Source of the DNA: Cryptomeria japonica
Taxonomy: Eukaryota; Streptophyta; Pinopsida; Cupressales; Cupressaceae
DNA length: 64,000 nucleotides
Assembly (NCBI RefSeq): GCF_030272615.1
Contig: NC_081413.1
Location: 189,220,169-189,284,168, forward strand
Direction of reading: 5' to 3'
Shown here: piece by piece, positions 35,396 through 49,760 of the stretch
Numbering within the stretch: the first letter of the stretch is position 1
Layout of the letters: every line of letters begins with the position of its first letter
Position numbers and translations under genes: made by a program
Notes under the pieces: generated by a model
The model's database searches: none
What the model was told of the DNA's origin: nothing
The model's input: only the letters and a program-made list of their open reading frames with translations

Positions 35396-35611
35396 CATTA
35401 CAGGATCTTGTTACTAATGGAGCTTGATTATCATCCTAATTCAAAGGTTTTATCTCGGTTATGTTTGGATCCTATTTCCAAACCTTTGTTGCATAGACAA
35501 TATCATTTGCTAAATTATGTACCATTTGCCCTCATGTACACCACATAATTATATGCAAAAATAGACCATTTTTTTTCTAAAATTAATCTCCCAAGCCTTT
35601 TCGGCATACCC

Positions 35612-35637
35612 ATTGCACACTAAGGTGCAATTGCTAG
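35612..35637 (+). other. Nested Helitron 3' terminus
   Basis: Hairpin ATTGCAC / GTGCAAT with a 6-base loop (35612-35631), then TG, then CTAG (35634-35637) followed by T. This is the same layout and spacing as the terminus at 41660-41688. It marks a second, probably gene-less Helitron inserted in the larger one. Its 5' end is not certain; TCTCCTACTA at about 33873 is one candidate, but it is not preceded by A. Confidence 0.65.
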
Positions 35638-35640
35638 TTT

Positions 35641-35860
35641 TATATATCTATGCATATGTATATTTCAATAATTGCTTTGGTAGGAAAACTCATAGGTAAG
35701 CACTACATTCAATAAACTATACATTAGTAAATTGAACACTTGCACAACAAATACATCTCACAAAAAAATGACCACCACAAAATTAAATAAAAGAACATAA
35801 CAGATTAGATTAAGCAGTTTTCAATTCCCATACGCTTCTAAATACATACTTCAATGCTTT
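35641..35860 (+). repeat. Direct repeat, copy 2 (partner 33480-33700)
   Basis: Begins immediately after the nested Helitron terminus and runs into the Rep/helicase remnant. See the partner entry for the shared blocks. Confidence 0.8.
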
Positions 35861-35939
35861 CTCTCTTCAATTGTTAGAATTCTAACATACCTCTATTCTC
35901 TTCCAACTATTAGATATCTATTAAACCTTCCACTCAAGA

Positions 35940-38900
35940 AGGCGATGCCATCAAATGGAGGAGGAAGCAAACAAATAGAAGTTACTATGCAAAGAATAGA
36001 GGCAATATCTCCAACAAACGCCAAATGAAGTGTCGTGCACAACAAACATCTGATAGTAACTCAGAAATTCTATTACAAACAGAAAGAAATGACCTTGAGA
36101 AAAGTAATGTGCCTCAAACACATTCTACTGCTCCTGAACTCACCCTGCAGACTCCTTCATTCCTACATGCTTTATCCAACTTCCGAAAAAGAATTAATAT
36201 GTTGGAGCTCACAGAGGCATGTTCTATTTGTAAAGAAAACTATGTGGGCACGACTATTAAAAATATCAACCATGCAGTTATATGGATGAGATGTTATGCT
36301 GAAATAGGGATCCACCGTTTCTCAATATCAAACAATATGGACCCAGGTGAGCAACCTTCTATTTTAAAGTGTCTTTCTTAAGTAGAAGAAATGCTCATAG
36401 CAACGATTGCACTTGTTTTGCAAGTTAGTCATGCAAGGGGAGGACAATATAAGTATTCTGGTCACACAATTAACTTCCCACAAGATATTTCAGAAATTGC
36501 ATTATCCTTTCCCCACAAAATTCAACATTTAAAAAATCCTTATTTTCCACAGAACTAATCTACAAGGTTTAACTTATGACTGTTACGTGAATAGGTTTCA
36601 CATCATGAATGCATTGACTTACAAAATTAATCATGACCAATACTATAAAGATGTTGTCATTGATTTAGATGTGGTACATCTATTACCTGAGCACAACACT
36701 GACATTTCAGACCTTTTGCATTCAGTACCTTTACCTCAAGAAGAACATATATGAGAAATTCCTGATGTGGCCAACATCAACAATGAAGAAGAAGTAATAG
36801 AAAACTCTTCTTTATTCATTCCATGACTTCCTTCCTCAATACCTAAACTTGATGCAATCAAGACAATCCTACATCTAGATAATACCGACAATAATGTTGT
36901 CCCTTGGCCACAAATCAGTAGATCACCTATAAATAAGTACAATACGAAAGGCCTACTTTCAATGGAATTCCCCACACTGTTCCCTAATGGATTGGATTTA
37001 CCACTTCAAGACAAAACAAGGCATGCACATTTACATGACTATGCTTTGCACTTGATAAAATATTTTGAGAAAAGATTTGGCTAGCATGTCCGTTTTAGAT
37101 ATTATATCTATAACCTTATGATGAGGCATCGATCTCAACAATCAGCTGTTGTTTTCATAAAGAAAAATTTAGAAGCTTCTCTTCTACTAAATCTTCATGG
37201 ACTAAGAGAGTACTTACAGAACACACCATCAAATTAATTGCCAAATCATATCATGCGATATGTTTCCTCCTTGTGCGGAACGTGCATTTTGGAGCAAATC
37301 CCGTAGAGACCTTACGACAATGATAGAATAGTTAGGTCCACCTACGCTTTTCTTTACTCTAAGATCGGCTGATACAAAATGGCTTGACCTGCATAAGATG
37401 TTCCCAAAAACCCATTCAAATACTGTGCACCACAACATAAGGCAGTCTATTGAGAATTTGGTCAATAACCCACATACAACAGCTTTATACTTGCACTTAA
37501 GATTTCAGATCTTTCGTGATGAAGTCATTGTCAAATAGTTGCATGCCACTGACCACTGGTACAGATATGAATGGCAACATCGAGGCTCTACCCATATTCA
37601 TGGCTTTCTTTGTTTGCCACAAGCACCTAATATTGAAAACCTTGATTGGTCAGACCATGAAAGCATTCAATCAGTTAAAAAAATATTTGACTAGTACATC
37701 ACAACATGGAATCCACGCATTGAAGTGGATCGCTTAAACAAGCAGCATATACCTGCAATTTTAGATCCATGTCTTTCAAATACAAATGTCATTTTCAGAT
37801 CTAATACTTGCACTGATTACACTGAATTAGTGAATGTTGTTCAACACCATGCAAAGTGTTTAGAGTTTACCTGCTTGGAAAAAAAAAAAACTCAACACTT
37901 GAATGTCGATACAAAGCACCTTGGCTTGAACAACATGACTCATCATTGGCTTTAGACCATAATAATAGCCCATCATACAAGCCAACAAGGAATGATAGTC
38001 ACCTCAATGTTCACAACAACGATGCTCGCCATATGGAGGGCTAATGTTCATTGTCAGGCAGTATGCTACAAAAAGGCAGTTCTCCAATATATCTCAAAAT
38101 ACACATTGAAAACTGAACGTAAATCACAAAGCTATACTAACATGTTAAAAAGAGTTGTTGGATCAACAAATTCAGAAGATACAATTCTCTTAGTATATCA
38201 TAGATTCGTGATGGGAATTGTTGCCGATAGGGACATTAGCACTCAAGAAACTTGCCTCACGTTGCTTAAAATCCCCTTGATCTCTTGCAGACGTCAGTTT
38301 GTGACCCTCAATGTTGGGAAAAAAATATTTAAATGTATAATAAACTCTGATGAAGGTTCACATACATCCATTTCTTTCATTTCTAATTACATGAAAAGAC
38401 CATCAGAGTTAGCAACCTAGCACTGCTCCATTCAGCTCAACAATATACTTATTGTGGATAATGCAAATCATGTAAATGGATAAAAAGAAAGCTATCGACA
38501 ATTGTAAATGTCTACCCCCAATATAAATCCTTACCTTCAGAAGATGACACTACTTTTGAAACTTTCTGTTGGAGTGAATTACTTTTGTACAAACCATTCA
38601 ACAACATCCCTCTACATATAGGTATCTCAACTGATGAAATTATAGTCAATTGGAAACAACTTCAAAGTACTCATTACATCTGCTGGCATGTAAATGGTAT
38701 TGGAGAACACTGACTACAAAAAATAGTGAAGACCTATAGTCATAAGATATTCCACAATCTACTGATCAGGACCTCTACGAATGGGAGTTCTTGTCATAAA
38801 TGAGAGCCTCAAACAACTTTGATGTTGCTACTCTTCAAATGCTTGGCAAACGTGATTTTGATCTTCAATTTAATTGGGATGCTTCCATACCTAATGAAAT

Positions 38901-40354
38901 GTTGCATACAAAAGCATCTCAATTCATTTAACAGAGAAAAGTCAATCAACTCACACCCTTGGCAACATACATTCAAATGCACCTAATACCTTTGAGCTTG
39001 CAGCAAACCAAAATACTGTGCTTGATATTATAAATTTGCACGCTGCACAATATTTGAATTCCTCACCATTACGGTTAATTATTCAAGGCACAGTAGGTAT
39101 TGGAAATTCATTTCTTATTGATTGTATACGTAGGCAATTAAATTTATATTTAGATCCTACACAATACCCACTGCTTGTACTAGCACCAACAGTTGTATTC
39201 GCATATAATATCCAGGTTGCCACAATCCATGCTGCCCTCTGTATACCTATTCAAGAATACATACCCTTGACAAGCCACTCATTATTAATGTTTCAAGAGC
39301 AATGCAAACATTTACGCTACATTTTGATAGATGAAATGAGATTTGTTGGTCCTCAATTACTGATCAAGATTGATAACAGATTGCGAGGAGCTTTTCCCAC
39401 CAAACAACATGAATCATTTGCAACACTCTCAATCATCTTGGTTGGTGATCTTGCACAACTTCCATCGGTTATGGATAAACCATTATATGCATCCCACTCA
39501 ACAACACTCGCTCTATGATACTCCTTCAATAATGTTGTCACCTTGGATGTTTCTTTTCGACAACAAGGTACAAGCCCCTCCCAAATGCACTTCTATGAGA
39601 TTTTGCTTAATACATGCAACACAACACCATTGCAAACAGATTGGGAAAGTCTACAGATGCGCTCAACCTATTCTTTGACACTTGATCAGAACAACCACTT
39701 CAACCAACAAAAACATTTGTTTGCAACAAATGCAGCTTCAAACACAACTTCAAACACACACAACATTAAGATGTTGAAGCAATTTCACTCACCCATTGCG
39801 CATGCACCAACAATCATTGCACACCACAAAGATAAACAAACACACCAAGAAGAAAAACTATCATTTGAAATCCTTCTTTCTATAGACTAGGAAGTAACGC
39901 TTATTGTAAATTTATGGATAAAGTTGGGCTTGTCAATGGTTCTTTGGGTCAAATCAAAATGATTGTCTACGATGTAGGTTCTTAGCCACCCGATCTGCCA
40001 AAATATGTGGTGGTCCTCTTCCAACATTACACGTGCCCATCATGGGATCCAACAAATCCAAAACATGTTCTCATACCACCAATTACTAGGGGAAACCGCA
40101 CACAAATTCCATTAACAATGGCATGGGGTATTACTATTCACAAATCACAAGGTCTGACACTAGACTTTGCAATAGTTGACATTGGCAAAACAAAGAAACA
40201 AGGCCTTACATTTACAACGCTTTCCAGAGTCAAATCAATTAACCACCCGCGGATTCACCCGACTTTCACCTATGAAAGGTACTCAAGATTGCAAGGTGTT
40301 GCATCAACCATTTTAAGAAAAAAAGAAGAATCTCGTTTGCTAAAGCTTTCCTAG
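35940..40354 (+). pseudogene. Helitron Rep/helicase, broken
   Basis: Remnants in order: a basic N-terminal region (about 35945-36380), a Helitron-like N-terminal block (SHARGGQYKYSGHTINFPQD near 36429), the HUH nuclease motif with HIH at 37593-37601 after WQHRGST, the Rep tyrosine region YISKY at 38088-38102, and a PIF1-type helicase (about 39018-40354) with Walker A, IDEMRFVG, GDLAQLPS and WGITIHKSQGLTLD. The frame changes 1 to 3 to 2 to 3 along the length; one shift is at an A-homopolymer near 37878. Several stops are present. Walker A reads GTVGIGNS where GKS is required, so the helicase lysine is lost. The protein would have nicked and unwound DNA in rolling-circle transposition and cannot now. 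Confidence 0.85.
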
Positions 40355-41659
40355 ATCATGAAAGAAAATTATTTGCAAAACAAACATAAATAGGTACTGC
40401 AAACACATCTTCATTGTGATTTTACATTCCATATATTTTATGTCAATTATTTCAATGCATTACAATAGTCATGCCTTGCAGGATCAACAACAAATGTAAC
40501 CAATTGCATCTCAACAAGCATTTTTAATTACTATTCAGATTCAAATAACAACAGGTACACATCTGCCATCCACTGTCTTCTCAACTATTTAGCTTCCTTA
40601 CAAATATGCTTCTTCTAATGGTTACCAAACTTCTTTTCTCTTCTTCTACTTGCAGGTCTTCTTCTACTTGCAGGGAATCAACAAAGACACCATTTCAAAC
40701 AAAAAAACCTACAAGGGTATCCAAATAACTCTAACTTTTACAATCAATGATACGAAATTCTGTTTCTACCATGTACTTTGCAGATTGTAGAACCACTACC
40801 AAAGATAATCCTACTATTAATAGATGTAACTACAATCCTTTACAATTCTTTTCAATCTACAAACATTGCAATTTAAAATACTTTAACTTTTCTGATACAA
40901 TGTTATTTCTCACATGTATCAAATGGCAGGCAACGAAGCAACCTACAAAACAAAACAAGCACATAAACCAAATACAACATCAACAAAAACTACAAGTACC
41001 TTCCTTTAATATTATTTATATTCTACAAATGTTACATACATTTACAATTTATTACTCACAAGTTTATCTTCATACAATTATAATTTCCTAATACAATTTA
41101 TTTCTCATAGGCTGTATAACATGCTACCGTTACCAACATGGGCGATGGAGGGTGGATAACAAAAAATTTCTGGGTCCAACAAATACTATTGGTTGAGATT
41201 AATACAGTCTACGATACAAACCATTTATAATAAGTACTCTTTATAGCACTTTCATTCTCTACAACATTGGTTGAGATTGATACAATCTACAATACAAAGC
41301 ATTTGTAATAAATACTCTTCATGGCACTTTCTTTCTGTACATCATGCTACATTCAACAACATGGGGGATGGTGGGTGGTCAACTTCTTATTTTGGGAATA
41401 ACTATAAACTTTGGTTGGTTTTGTACAGTGCCAATACTATATATCAATAAAATTATTCAATTTGACTTTAATTACCTTCTCTCATTATGATGCATCTACA
41501 AAGCACATTTCTATATTATTCATTTTTGCTTTCAATTACCTTTTCTCATTATGATGCATCTAAAAATAACTTTTCTATAAATCAAATTCCTTCAAAAAAA
41601 TCAAGAAAACCCTCCTTGTAATGTTATAATACCTTTAGAATCAGACCTGTCGGCCTCCT

Positions 41660-41688
41660 GTTGCAGGCACTCCCCCTGCAACTGCTAG
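41660..41688 (+). other. Helitron 3' terminus (hairpin plus CTAG)
   Basis: Perfect 8-bp stem GTTGCAGG / CCTGCAAC with a 7-base loop (41660-41682), then TG, then CTAG at 41685-41688, followed by host T. This is the known 3' signature of Helitrons (hairpin, then CTRR, insertion before T). Confidence 0.8.
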
Positions 41689-42738
41689 TATAATTTTTGT
41701 ATGATGGTTTAGTCATTTTAAGTTTTAAGAAAAATATTAAGTGTCAATTTTTTTTAATTTGTAAATAGTTTAATATACATTTTTTAGATTTAAACATTTT
41801 TATCAATTTAATCAAGGAAAATAATTCAAGGAAATACACATTAAAAAAGTACTTACAAAATAAATACCTTGAGCTTCACAAATACTTACAAAATAAATAG
41901 TGAAGCTACATCAAAATAAATACTTTAAGCTTCACAAATTGAAGTGACAGTAAAATAAATACTTTTAAATTTCACATATTGAAATTGAAGCTACAATAAA
42001 ATAAATAATTTAAACTTCAAATTTTTTTTTTTAAAAGAAATAAAAATCCAGTTTTATTGAAAAATAAAAATAATTAAACTTACAAAATAAGTATCTTAAG
42101 CTTATTGAAGCTACAATAAAATAAATACCACATAGTAATATAAATACTTTAAAAAACAATGGCCTGAAAAAAATAAAAATCTATATAAAAAGAATGTTAA
42201 AATTTAAAAAACAATGATAAATTAGTAATGCATTCAAAAATCTTAAATTTACATGTAAGTTTCTAAATTCACACCCGAAAAATCTTCTTTATAATAAAAA
42301 TATAAATTGTTCTAAATTTTTTTATTACAATATTATAAAAATTAGAAATGATTATATCTTATCATTTCAATTATAAGAAATTTCTAAATTGATATTCAAG
42401 ACAACTTCATAAAAAATATTTAAAAAATAAATTCACTAAGTTTCTAAATTTATATAAGAAAAAATATACTAAAAATTCATACAAAAATCATATAATATTA
42501 GAAACAATTTATATGTTAATCCTACCATTTTAAAATATTTTAAATAAATTTATATATTTATAATAAACTTTGTAAAATAATATATACCAATATTATAAAT
42601 TATAATAATATATAATATATTACGGTTTATTAATAATTTTTTGAGTCATATATACGATTTCCGCAAAAAGTAGTCCGTCCGTCATGCATACAGTCCATTA
42701 ATTTTATTAGTTGTCATATACGATCTAAAAATACAAAA
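41689..42738. other. AT-rich non-coding DNA after the Helitron
   Basis: Between about 41850 and 42130 phrases such as AAAATAAATACTTTAAGCTTC and GAAGCTACAATAAAATAAAT recur as a degenerate tandem repeat. No gene. Confidence 0.45.
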
Positions 42739-42960
42739 TTGGCCCGTCAAATTCTAGGCATGCCTTCAACCTTGCAGTTTGCTTGTTGTTTTTACTTGCA
42801 CTCTGGTATATTTTTCCATTTTTCGCATCGAGAGTTTCCTTTTATTTTCCCTATACAGTCTTTTTCTACAACGGTTGCTTCACTTCAATTTGATTATTCT
42901 CCTCTCGCCGCCATTAGAGGTTCCCTCCATAATGCGTAACGTGTATTCCATAATTGGTAA
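42739..42960 (+). other. Possible leader or first exon of an unknown gene
   Basis: A short region of more balanced composition. An ATG near 42931 (MRNVYSIIG) is followed by a good donor GGTAAATG at about 42957. No downstream exon was found and no family is recognised. It may equally be chance. Confidence 0.15.
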
Positions 42961-45900
42961 ATGAAGCAAACTATGCATTTTTTGTTGTTATTATGATCTT
43001 CTACCTGAATTTGTGGAATTTATCGTTGATTGTTTGTTAGTTTGAAGTCATGGTTTTGATTGAGTGATTACTTGAGGGCATTTATCAAACAAAGGCTATG
43101 ATATCGAATTGCAGGGGGCTAGTTTGTTTTGTGCCCTAATTTTGTACATCTTACAATTTTTACTTGTAAATTTGGAAGTATCAACATTCTTGGAGGTGTT
43201 AGCTTTTTCTAGTGTGGTTGTTCATTGGTTGGTTTAATTAATGTTGTGGGGTCCTTTAGTAAATAATTTTCGAGTAACTTTCAATGTGTGGACACATACT
43301 TGGATTTCATGGATTTACCTCATGTTCTCATGTGATTGCTTAACTCCATTTTCTGCTTAATTTTAAGTTGTTGGAGTGTTCCCATGCAAATTTAAAATTG
43401 TTGGTAAAGGATAATTTAGAATCTTTTGCTATTTAAGTGGACCAGCTAATATTTAGGAATTGAAAATAAGCTATGGGAAAATGGGGGGGGGGCTGGAAAT
43501 AAGCAGCAACCACATATTGCCAAAAATGCCACATGGCTCCACAAATTTATTTCCCTCTTTTTTTTTAACATTTTATTTCTATTTTTTCTTGTGCTCAAAT
43601 TATTACTAATATTATTAATACCAATTTTAAGATTTCTCTTAAAAATAAGCAGAAAAATAAATACTCATGGGGCCACCAGCTCCACATATATTTCCTTAAA
43701 AAGTTGAGCAGCTGTTGCTAGCAAAAATAAGCTAAGCAACTACATGGGAACATGCCGTTAGTTTGTTTTAATGTCCTAATTTTACTCTATTTTGCAAGTC
43801 TTACCTACAATCATGGATTTCAAAATAATTATGGAACACTGTAACTAGCTTTGTTTTGGTAGTTTCATGTGTTGGTGAGTAGTGTTTATTTTGGATGTAA
43901 TATACTTTTTTGTGTTTTGAGGTAGTTTTCTTTTAGCATGAATTGAGTTGTTGTTTGTTTAATGGGGGGACAATGGATTTTGAATTTTTCTGAACTATAA
44001 TTTTTTCTTCTTGCATCTATTGATTTGATCAACTTGTCCACTTGAAGTATTTTTTGCTTCATAGTTGAGCACCATGATTATGGGCTTCCTCATTGCAACA
44101 TGGGGTAAAGATCATGTACTATTTACCGCAGATTGGTATTGAACTTGGATAATAGCTTGATACCACAATCTTATTTACGTTGATTTTAATACTCCACAAT
44201 CTTTCTGACATGTCCTCCAAGTTAATGATTTCTTTATCGTGTTGTGGGGATGTAGAGAACTTCATATTTTTAAAATAATATAATATACATAATTAAGAAT
44301 TGACTTTATTGAATAATCTATTATGCTCAATATAACAAAAAGTAGTTACATAATGATATAACTCAACACAATGTTTGATTGCATAAGCCAAGAGATTGGC
44401 TAAACATAATGAAAATTACTTATGTTCCAAAATAATATAAAGTCAAACACAATGAATTATATAAAACAAGCTAAATATCATCCTGATAGGGACTCCCATC
44501 ATCTATCTCCCATGCTCACATCATGAGAAAGAACACTATCGTAGCCCTTTACCGCCCAATCGCGAAGCATTACAATGTTTCTTCGGAGTTCTTCCTGACA
44601 TGAAGAACCACCGACCCTACACGAAGAAGTCTAACAACTCAAAATTGATAGGGGATGAAATCTGGTGTAGCTTAGTGTATCCACAATCTATGATGCTATT
44701 GTAACGACACTAAGATATGGAAGAGAGTGAAAATATATTGATTCACTTAGCAAGCATATACTAAGTAATCAATAGAAGTTTGGCCAAAGATCTTTTAGGG
44801 CAGACTATCAGCTAATGAGTTAAAGAAAATACTTAAACCTCTCTTGAAACTCACCCTTCTCTTTTACTCCATATTCAACAACCATCCAATACCCACAAAT
44901 TATACATTGAAAACACAACAGTGCATATAAAATAGGCACCAAGCATACATATCACTCATTGGAACACAACAAAGAATACATGAGCTTGCAACATGCTAAT
45001 GCATCTATGCAATATGAATACAAATGCACATAGGAACATACATAGTCAAACAAGAGTATACAAGAACATTCAAGTCATACATGAGTGCATAAAAACATAT
45101 AGATGCATTAGACTAGAACATGTCGATAACTCTACAAAAGCACCCATAGGTTGCAAAAGAATCTTCCCTATGCAACATCATATAATGTTAAAGTCCGCAC
45201 ATGGATACCATTCGACCTCATTATAATGCGAGATAGAAAAACACATCTTTCTAAACAAGCACAAGAGTTTATGAAATCTACACGAGCTTAGAAAAATGTA
45301 CAAAAGCATAGTAATGCATGAGTCTATGTACATTCAAGATCACAAGACACTCATGAGCATATAAGCAATACAAGAGCAACTAGAGCATACAAGTGCAATA
45401 GTCTCTAAGACATATTTGCAAGTCTACAAAAACACTCATTGGCTTACAAAAGCCTCTATATATGTATGTCTTATCTTCTTGATAAATACGTTCTTGCATG
45501 AATACCGGTTCAACCATTATTTACAAAAGAGAACCTAATCATAATGTTTCTTGAACACCTGCATGAGAGAGTATATAGACTTGTGGAAGCATTTATAAAC
45601 ATACTAAGCATAGGTAAGCATCCTTCTTTACTTTCTAAATTAATTCATAAATTTGTGTTCCATCTTAATCATAAATGTTTCAAGAGTAATAAGTATACAA
45701 ATCATCTCAAACAATAAGAACCTGTAGTGTCTTTGTCATGATTCACTAAGAATCATTTACAAGGAAATCTTGTTTCTTTAAGATAAAGTATTACTCTAAT
45801 GAGATTTGTATTCAACAACATACAAAATCATAGAACGACCATCAACCAATGGATCATGTGCACAACCACAACAATTGTACAACTAGATTCTCTAAACTAG

Positions 45901-47634
45901 AATCCAATTCTCCATCTTGTTGCAATCCATATAAAAAAAAAAAATCACGTACACATTCCACTTAAATACAGATTAATATCACTAGGAAAGTGTCCCCTTG
46001 TACAACCAAAATCGGGTTGTAATACCAAATAAAAATAAAATCCATGTGCATGTACTTATAGTATTGAAATCTCAAAGATAATGTTGTGATACTGAATCTA
46101 AAGGAAACTATGCCCATATAGTAGAAATAATGCACAAACATCTCCTACATTAGTTTTATGAGAGAGTAATTGCCAATGATTCTAGATCTATACAATACCA
46201 TTAAATAAAACACAAAATACAAGATATATCATATATCTTGGGAAAACCCTTTTGGGAAAAATGCATCCTCTAAAGCACACCTAATTTATTATTCAACAAC
46301 AAAATGATTATAGTATATTTACAAAGTAGCAATGATCTATTAGGATAAAGAGAAGATTACCATTGACTTCTAGAGTCAATCCAACAACATGTTCCCCACC
46401 TCTAATGCATGCTTTATAAGCTACACCCATAACCATACTGCAATGCCACAACCATAGGCAACAAGACATCAATTGTGGAGTACAATTGATAAAATAATCC
46501 TATAATAAGAAATGCATAATGCCTCAATCTCGAGCCTTCAATATATAGACTTAATGAGGCCCTCAATGGGCCCAAAGATTGTCCTAAAATGTATTGGTAA
46601 GAATTATTATGACCCAAAATAATTTGAACATTAAGAACTTCAAGGTGTGTGACATCCGATCCCAATGAAAAATATGTTGATTGTATGGTAATCTAAAAAT
46701 GTAACAACACATGTATTTAAATGTAGTAAATTATCATTCAAAGATTATATGCTTTCAATAGTATTTAAAAAATCATATATGCTTATACTGAGTTGGCAAT
46801 AACATAATATATTGTTGCTTTTTAACTATAAACATGCATGATATTAAGCTCAACTTGTCAAACTACCACCAAATCTACTAACACAAGTAAGAACGCTACT
46901 ACGCTACCACCGCACAATATTGTTATCACAACTTTAGTGACGAGCAACAATAACATGACAAGCTAGGAATTAAGCCTATTTGAATACTAATAGAAAGATC
47001 AAAAGAAAATCTTCACACATCTAAATTTTTTATTAAATCTTTAGTCAATCAATAGATATAATTTTACATTCTTTTCAATCTAATCTCCATGTTTTTGCAT
47101 CTATTTATCTTCATTTATTTTAAAAGTAAATCAAACACACCTTTCTTTTATTAAATAAATATGATTTTCCATAAACCATAAAATAGATAAATACAAAATT
47201 GTTACAAAATCTAAATAACAAAAAATATAGTAATTAAAATAACATCAATTAAACTTATTAAGAGTATAATTAAACTAAATTTAAAATTTAATTTTCATAT
47301 AAAATTTTAATTATAGATCATTACTTTATGAATTTTCTTTTTAAGATACAGTAAATATGAAAAAGTTCACTTATTTATCAATTCTTATTGAAAGCTAAAA
47401 TTTTCAACATATTCTTATGAATTATGAATGTGCACTCATTGCTCCCACAAGATGATGTACAATGAAATATGAATGTACTCTCACACGAATGATGTGCTTT
47501 CCAATTGGCATCCTATGCTGTGATTGCCAATTCATTTCACAATTTTAATTTCTCAAAAAATTCACTCGCTGTTTGATGTTGCCAAATGCAAAACGGTTGG
47601 AAAAAATCATTCTGACAGCTCCAAAGAAGTAGCA
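42961..47634. other. Long stretch with no supported gene
   Basis: AT-rich throughout. There is a G-run near 43483-43491. From about 44270 to 46680 the composition shifts to many short ACAAG/CATAC phrases with no frame, suggesting old retroelement DNA, but I found no LTR pair. The ORFs at 44993-45226 and 46665-46414 match nothing I know. Confidence 0.35.
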
Positions 47635-49760
47635 CTAAACGAATTGAATTCTGCAATGTACATTAAGATCCACAGGCAAAGCAGCCTCACCAGAGAGGAT
47701 CTGCAGCACGTTTCTCATGCTAAGCCTCTCCTGCGGATTAGGGTTTGAACACACAAGCCCTAATACAAGCACAATTTCAGCTTTGCCCTTATCATAATCG
47801 CCTCCAAGCCTCTGATCAACAGCATCTAGTAATCTTTTATTTGCATACAAATCCCAAACCCACTTAACCAAAATCATACCTTGGGCATCTACAGGTTTTC
47901 TTCCGCAGGCAACCTCCAGCATAAGAGCCCCAAAGCTGAACACATCTGTGGAAGGAGTAGCCTTACCAGAATGTATAAGCTCAGGTGCAATGTATCCCAG
48001 AGTGCCCACCACATGAGTAGTTTGGGGCTTTTCACTGTGGTCATATAACCTTGCCAAACCAAAGTCACCCACTCGGCCGTTCTGATCAGTGTCCAACAAT
48101 ACATTGCTGGATTTGATGTCCCTGTGTACCACACATTTGTCCCACTGCTCATGTAAGTATAGCAGCCCGGCGGCTACATCTGTGAGAATTTTGAATCTGT
48201 GGGCCCAAGTAAGATTCAATTTTGGACTGAACAAATTTCTTTCAAGGCTTCCGTTGCACATGTAATCGTAGACGATGAAGAGGCGCTTGTTTTTTCTGGA
48301 CCAGCCTCTGAGGGGCACCAGGTTCCGGTGCTGTAGCCGCCCAAGGCTTGAAATTTCTGCCATGAATTCCTCCATTCCTTCTGTAAAATCTTTTGTAATG
48401 CATTTTACGGCGACTTCTTCGCCTGAGGGCAGAGTTCCCCTGTATACCCGGCCAAAACCCCCATAACCCAGAAGATTATCGTCTCTGAAACCCTGCAATA
48501 AAACTCAGTGGTAAATCCCTTGTTCAGGATTCTGTGAGATATTGAAAGCTTTTGTAGATGTAATAAGATATTCCTTTATTCATAGTTACCTTTGTACTGA
48601 GGTTAAGTTCCCGGTAAGCAAATCTGTGCGGCCAACACTCTAACTCCCATTGCTCAGTGAAGTCTATGTAATCCGTTCTTTTGAACCAATAAAATATGCC
48701 AACAATGAGTCCCAAAATGAAAGCTGCTGAGCATATTACAGTAATGTATATGAACTCCATAGAATTATAGAATTTGGGGTTTCTGACATAAAAAGAAGGG
48801 AGGTGCAAAGTATCTAGATCCAAAGTCTTATGATTGCCGGTTGCAAAGCTCCAGGCCAAAATGTAATGATCCTCAACCAGAGGAGAACTGCCTGTGATGC
48901 AAAACAATTCAATACTCTCCTACAAAATTACTGAAAAAGACAAAAAAAATTCACATTCAAAATTTATATCATAATTTGCAATTAAACAAGGAAAGATTAA
49001 CACAAGGAACTGTGTAAAGGGGAATTTCACCTGTAGAAGCAGAGAACCCCACCCACATCTGGTCTTGTATGATTCCATCCAAATCCAAATCTTTCCTGGC
49101 GAGCAGGGCTTTCTGCGGCCTCGCCTCTCCAACCGGTGCAATGCTTATGTCCAGCTGCTTGGATTCGCCATTATAGTCGATCCAGGCCCTTATATTATGC
49201 CCACTCTTGAGATTAATGGGCGTCGATGTGTTCCCTTTCCAGTAAGCAGCAGGTTCTGCAGCCACCGATTTGACGCCATTAAGATCGATTCCGACATGGT
49301 TGTCATCCTTATCCTCCACGCCTATGCTCTTACTTGTGTCAAATTCTACTGCAAAAAGATGGTTGCAGTCTTTTCCATTACTGGATAGGTTTACGAGACC
49401 CAGATACTGCGTGGCGAAGGCAGCGTTGAGAGCCGGTGTGGGCGTCATGATGAAGCAGAGACCGTTGCTGCCGCCCGAGAGCGGATGCGGAACCATGGCG
49501 AATATGAAGCTTGTGCTGAATGAGATTACAGAACCGTTTCTTTTCATGGGGACTGCCTTGTCAAAATAAGCACGACCAATGAGACGCTCTGAGTGATTTG
49601 TGAGGCGTATTGCGTTGGATTGTATTGAGGCATCTGCAACATATTTGATTGTGCTTGTGGTATTGAAGTGGTTGAAGACGAAACTGGTATTCTGCTGCAC
49701 ACCCTCAGCTTCAGTTAGAATGATTAAGAGGCAGAGAATCAGAATCTGCATCATCGCCAT
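47635..49760 (-). CDS. L-type lectin receptor-like kinase C (3 exons, short introns)
   Basis: Predicted 629-residue receptor kinase. Exons are 49760-49031, 48891-48590 and 48492-47635, with the same intron positions and phases as A and B but introns of only 139 and 97 bp. The signal peptide (about 1-19, start MAMMQILILCLLIILTEAEG) differs from the Cys/Leu-rich one in A and B. Lectin domain to residue 243; transmembrane helix about 290-312; kinase with canonical GYGGFG, Lys374, HRD with Asp469 and DFG with Asp487. The C-terminal tail (VHCRIQFV) is unlike those of A and B. It is the most diverged copy and the most compact, probably closest to the ancestral form. It looks functional. Confidence 0.9.

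Larger units (their letters stand above)
27927..41688 (+). mobile_element. Decayed autonomous-type Helitron (5' end not located)
   Basis: Contains an RPA-like remnant (29663-31879), a Rep/helicase remnant (from about 35940 to 40354) and a 3' terminus of hairpin plus CTAG followed by T (41660-41688). Rep-helicase with an accompanying RPA-type single-strand-binding protein is the known gene set of plant Helitrons. The 5' TC end was not found; it could lie in or before the repeats at 15-18 kb, since element copy 1 may have inserted into it. The left limit given is only the edge of that element. Confidence 0.7.
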
